Shown: one piece after another, positions 63,427-64,000 of the stretch
Position numbering within the stretch: position 1 is the first letter of the stretch
Layout of the letters: each line of letters opens with the position of its first letter
Source of the DNA: Clostridium sp. D53t1_180928_C8
GTDB taxonomy: Bacteria; Bacillota; Clostridia; Clostridiales; Clostridiaceae
Assembly (NCBI RefSeq): GCF_015667795.1
Contig: NZ_JADPEL010000010.1
Coordinates: 12,967-76,966, forward strand
DNA: 64,000 bases
Direction: 5' to 3'
Program-made: the position numbers and the translations under genes
The notes under the pieces: model-generated
Told to the model about the DNA's origin: nothing
Database searches by the model: none
Seen by the model: only the letters and a program-made list of their open reading frames with translations

Positions 63427-64000
63427 CTAATTCATAACCTTTTTGATTTCTAATGAATTATTATTTTTTTCACCATCTAAAATCTTTACTCTTCTTTTCA
63501 TTTTATTAAATACACTTATATATCCAGGTATTAAAAAGGCATCTGCTGCTATCCAGGCAATCGGACTTGCTAAACATACTGCAGTAAATCCAAACATAGG
63601 AACTAAAACAAAACCACATATTGCTCTAGCTATCATTTCACATACACCTGCACATATTGCAAAAGTTGAATATCCCATTCCTTGAATAGTAAAACGTACA
63701 ACATTTACAAAACATAGTGGAATATAAAATGCCGCTGTTATTATTAACTGTTTATTTACCATTGAAAGCAACTCTACCTGACTTCCATCTACAAAAAGTA
63801 GTGCTATAGTTTTTCCAAACAAGATAGATATTAAAAACGCAAATATAGAATATATAGATCCTATTATTATACTTTTTTTAATCCCCTCATTTACACGATC
63901 CAATTTATTTGCACCAACATTTTGTCCTGCATAAGTAGCCATTGTAGATCCTAATGCGTCAAATGGGCAACATAAGAACATAGAAATCTTTCCCCCTGCA
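63427..64000 (-). CDS. MATE family efflux transporter, C-terminal part
   Basis: The frame is open to the window edge, so the N-terminal half is missing. The part present (about 190 residues) has five membrane segments and the family block STMATYAGQNVGANKLDRVNEG, which starts the second half of MATE proteins. It is a sodium- or proton-driven drug/metabolite exporter; the substrate is unknown. The C-terminus is short and polar. Confidence 0.85.
   Translation of the reverse strand, partial: AGGKISMFLCCPFDALGSTMATYAGQNVGANKLDRVNEGIKKSIIIGSIYSIFAFLISILFGKTIALLFVDGSQVELLSMVNKQLIITAAFYIPLCFVNVVRFTIQGMGYSTFAICAGVCEMIARAICGFVLVPMFGFTAVCLASPIAWIAADAFLIPGYISVFNKMKRRVKILDGEKNNNSLEIKKVMN

Overview
The window is low-GC, gene-dense DNA with strong Shine-Dalgarno sites and many hairpin/T-tract terminators. 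It carries a SpoVAF-type spore protein and an anaerobic sulfatase-maturating radical-SAM enzyme. Together these point to a spore-forming, strictly anaerobic Clostridium (sensu stricto type). The sulfatases, galactosidases, an alpha-glucosidase and creatinine enzymes suggest a host gut lifestyle (inference). I saw no rRNA, tRNA, CRISPR array, insertion sequence or prophage.

Layout: (1) 1-676, the 3' end of a surface protein with near-identical InlB-type repeats. (2) 803-6567, a minus-strand block with a DUF362 protein, a sulfatase-maturating enzyme and two Cys-type sulfatases. (3) 6854-10368, a CodA-family deaminase and a creatininase, divergent from a PucR-type regulator; this looks like a creatinine/creatine nitrogen-scavenging unit with a terminator-like hairpin in its leader. 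(4) 10534-17207, a thioredoxin-like protein, a Ppx/GppA phosphatase, and an ABC-2 exporter beside a LiaRS-like two-component system. (5) 17585-23462, threonine aldolase, a CplR-like ABC-F gene, a P-loop protein and a second ABC-F gene; both ABC-F genes have terminator hairpins and possible upstream peptides in their leaders. (6) 24000-31431, an AraC/alpha-glucosidase/MFS operon, NAD(P)H-hydrate repair enzyme, an acetyltransferase and another AraC regulator. (7) 31506-36616, a four-gene membrane operon with two tandem YhgE/Pip proteins, DUF1622 and a small basic membrane protein. (8) 36821-49822, mixed genes: a degenerate double-HNH protein, a cysteine-rich choice-of-anchor-A/SdrD-B protein, MscL, a guanylate-kinase-like protein, oxidoreductases, a CPBP protease gene broken by an in-frame TGA, SpoVAF, DUF2798, azoreductase and a secreted nuclease. 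(9) 50171-58212, a galactoside locus: GH42 beta-galactosidase, GPH symporter, GH36 alpha-galactosidase, alpha/beta hydrolase and LacI regulator, with a recurring TTTAC(T/A)GTAAA palindrome. (10) 58470-64000, a DUF389 protein, an HTCS-like propeller sensor kinase without an adjacent response regulator, and a truncated MATE exporter.

The most notable items are the creatininase plus CodA-like deaminase pair, the two ABC-F attenuator leaders, the palindrome shared across the galactoside locus, the Trp-to-TGA break in the CPBP gene, and the signal-less CAA/SdrD-B protein behind a sigma-K-like promoter. All functional statements are read from sequence and remembered family features; no database search was run.
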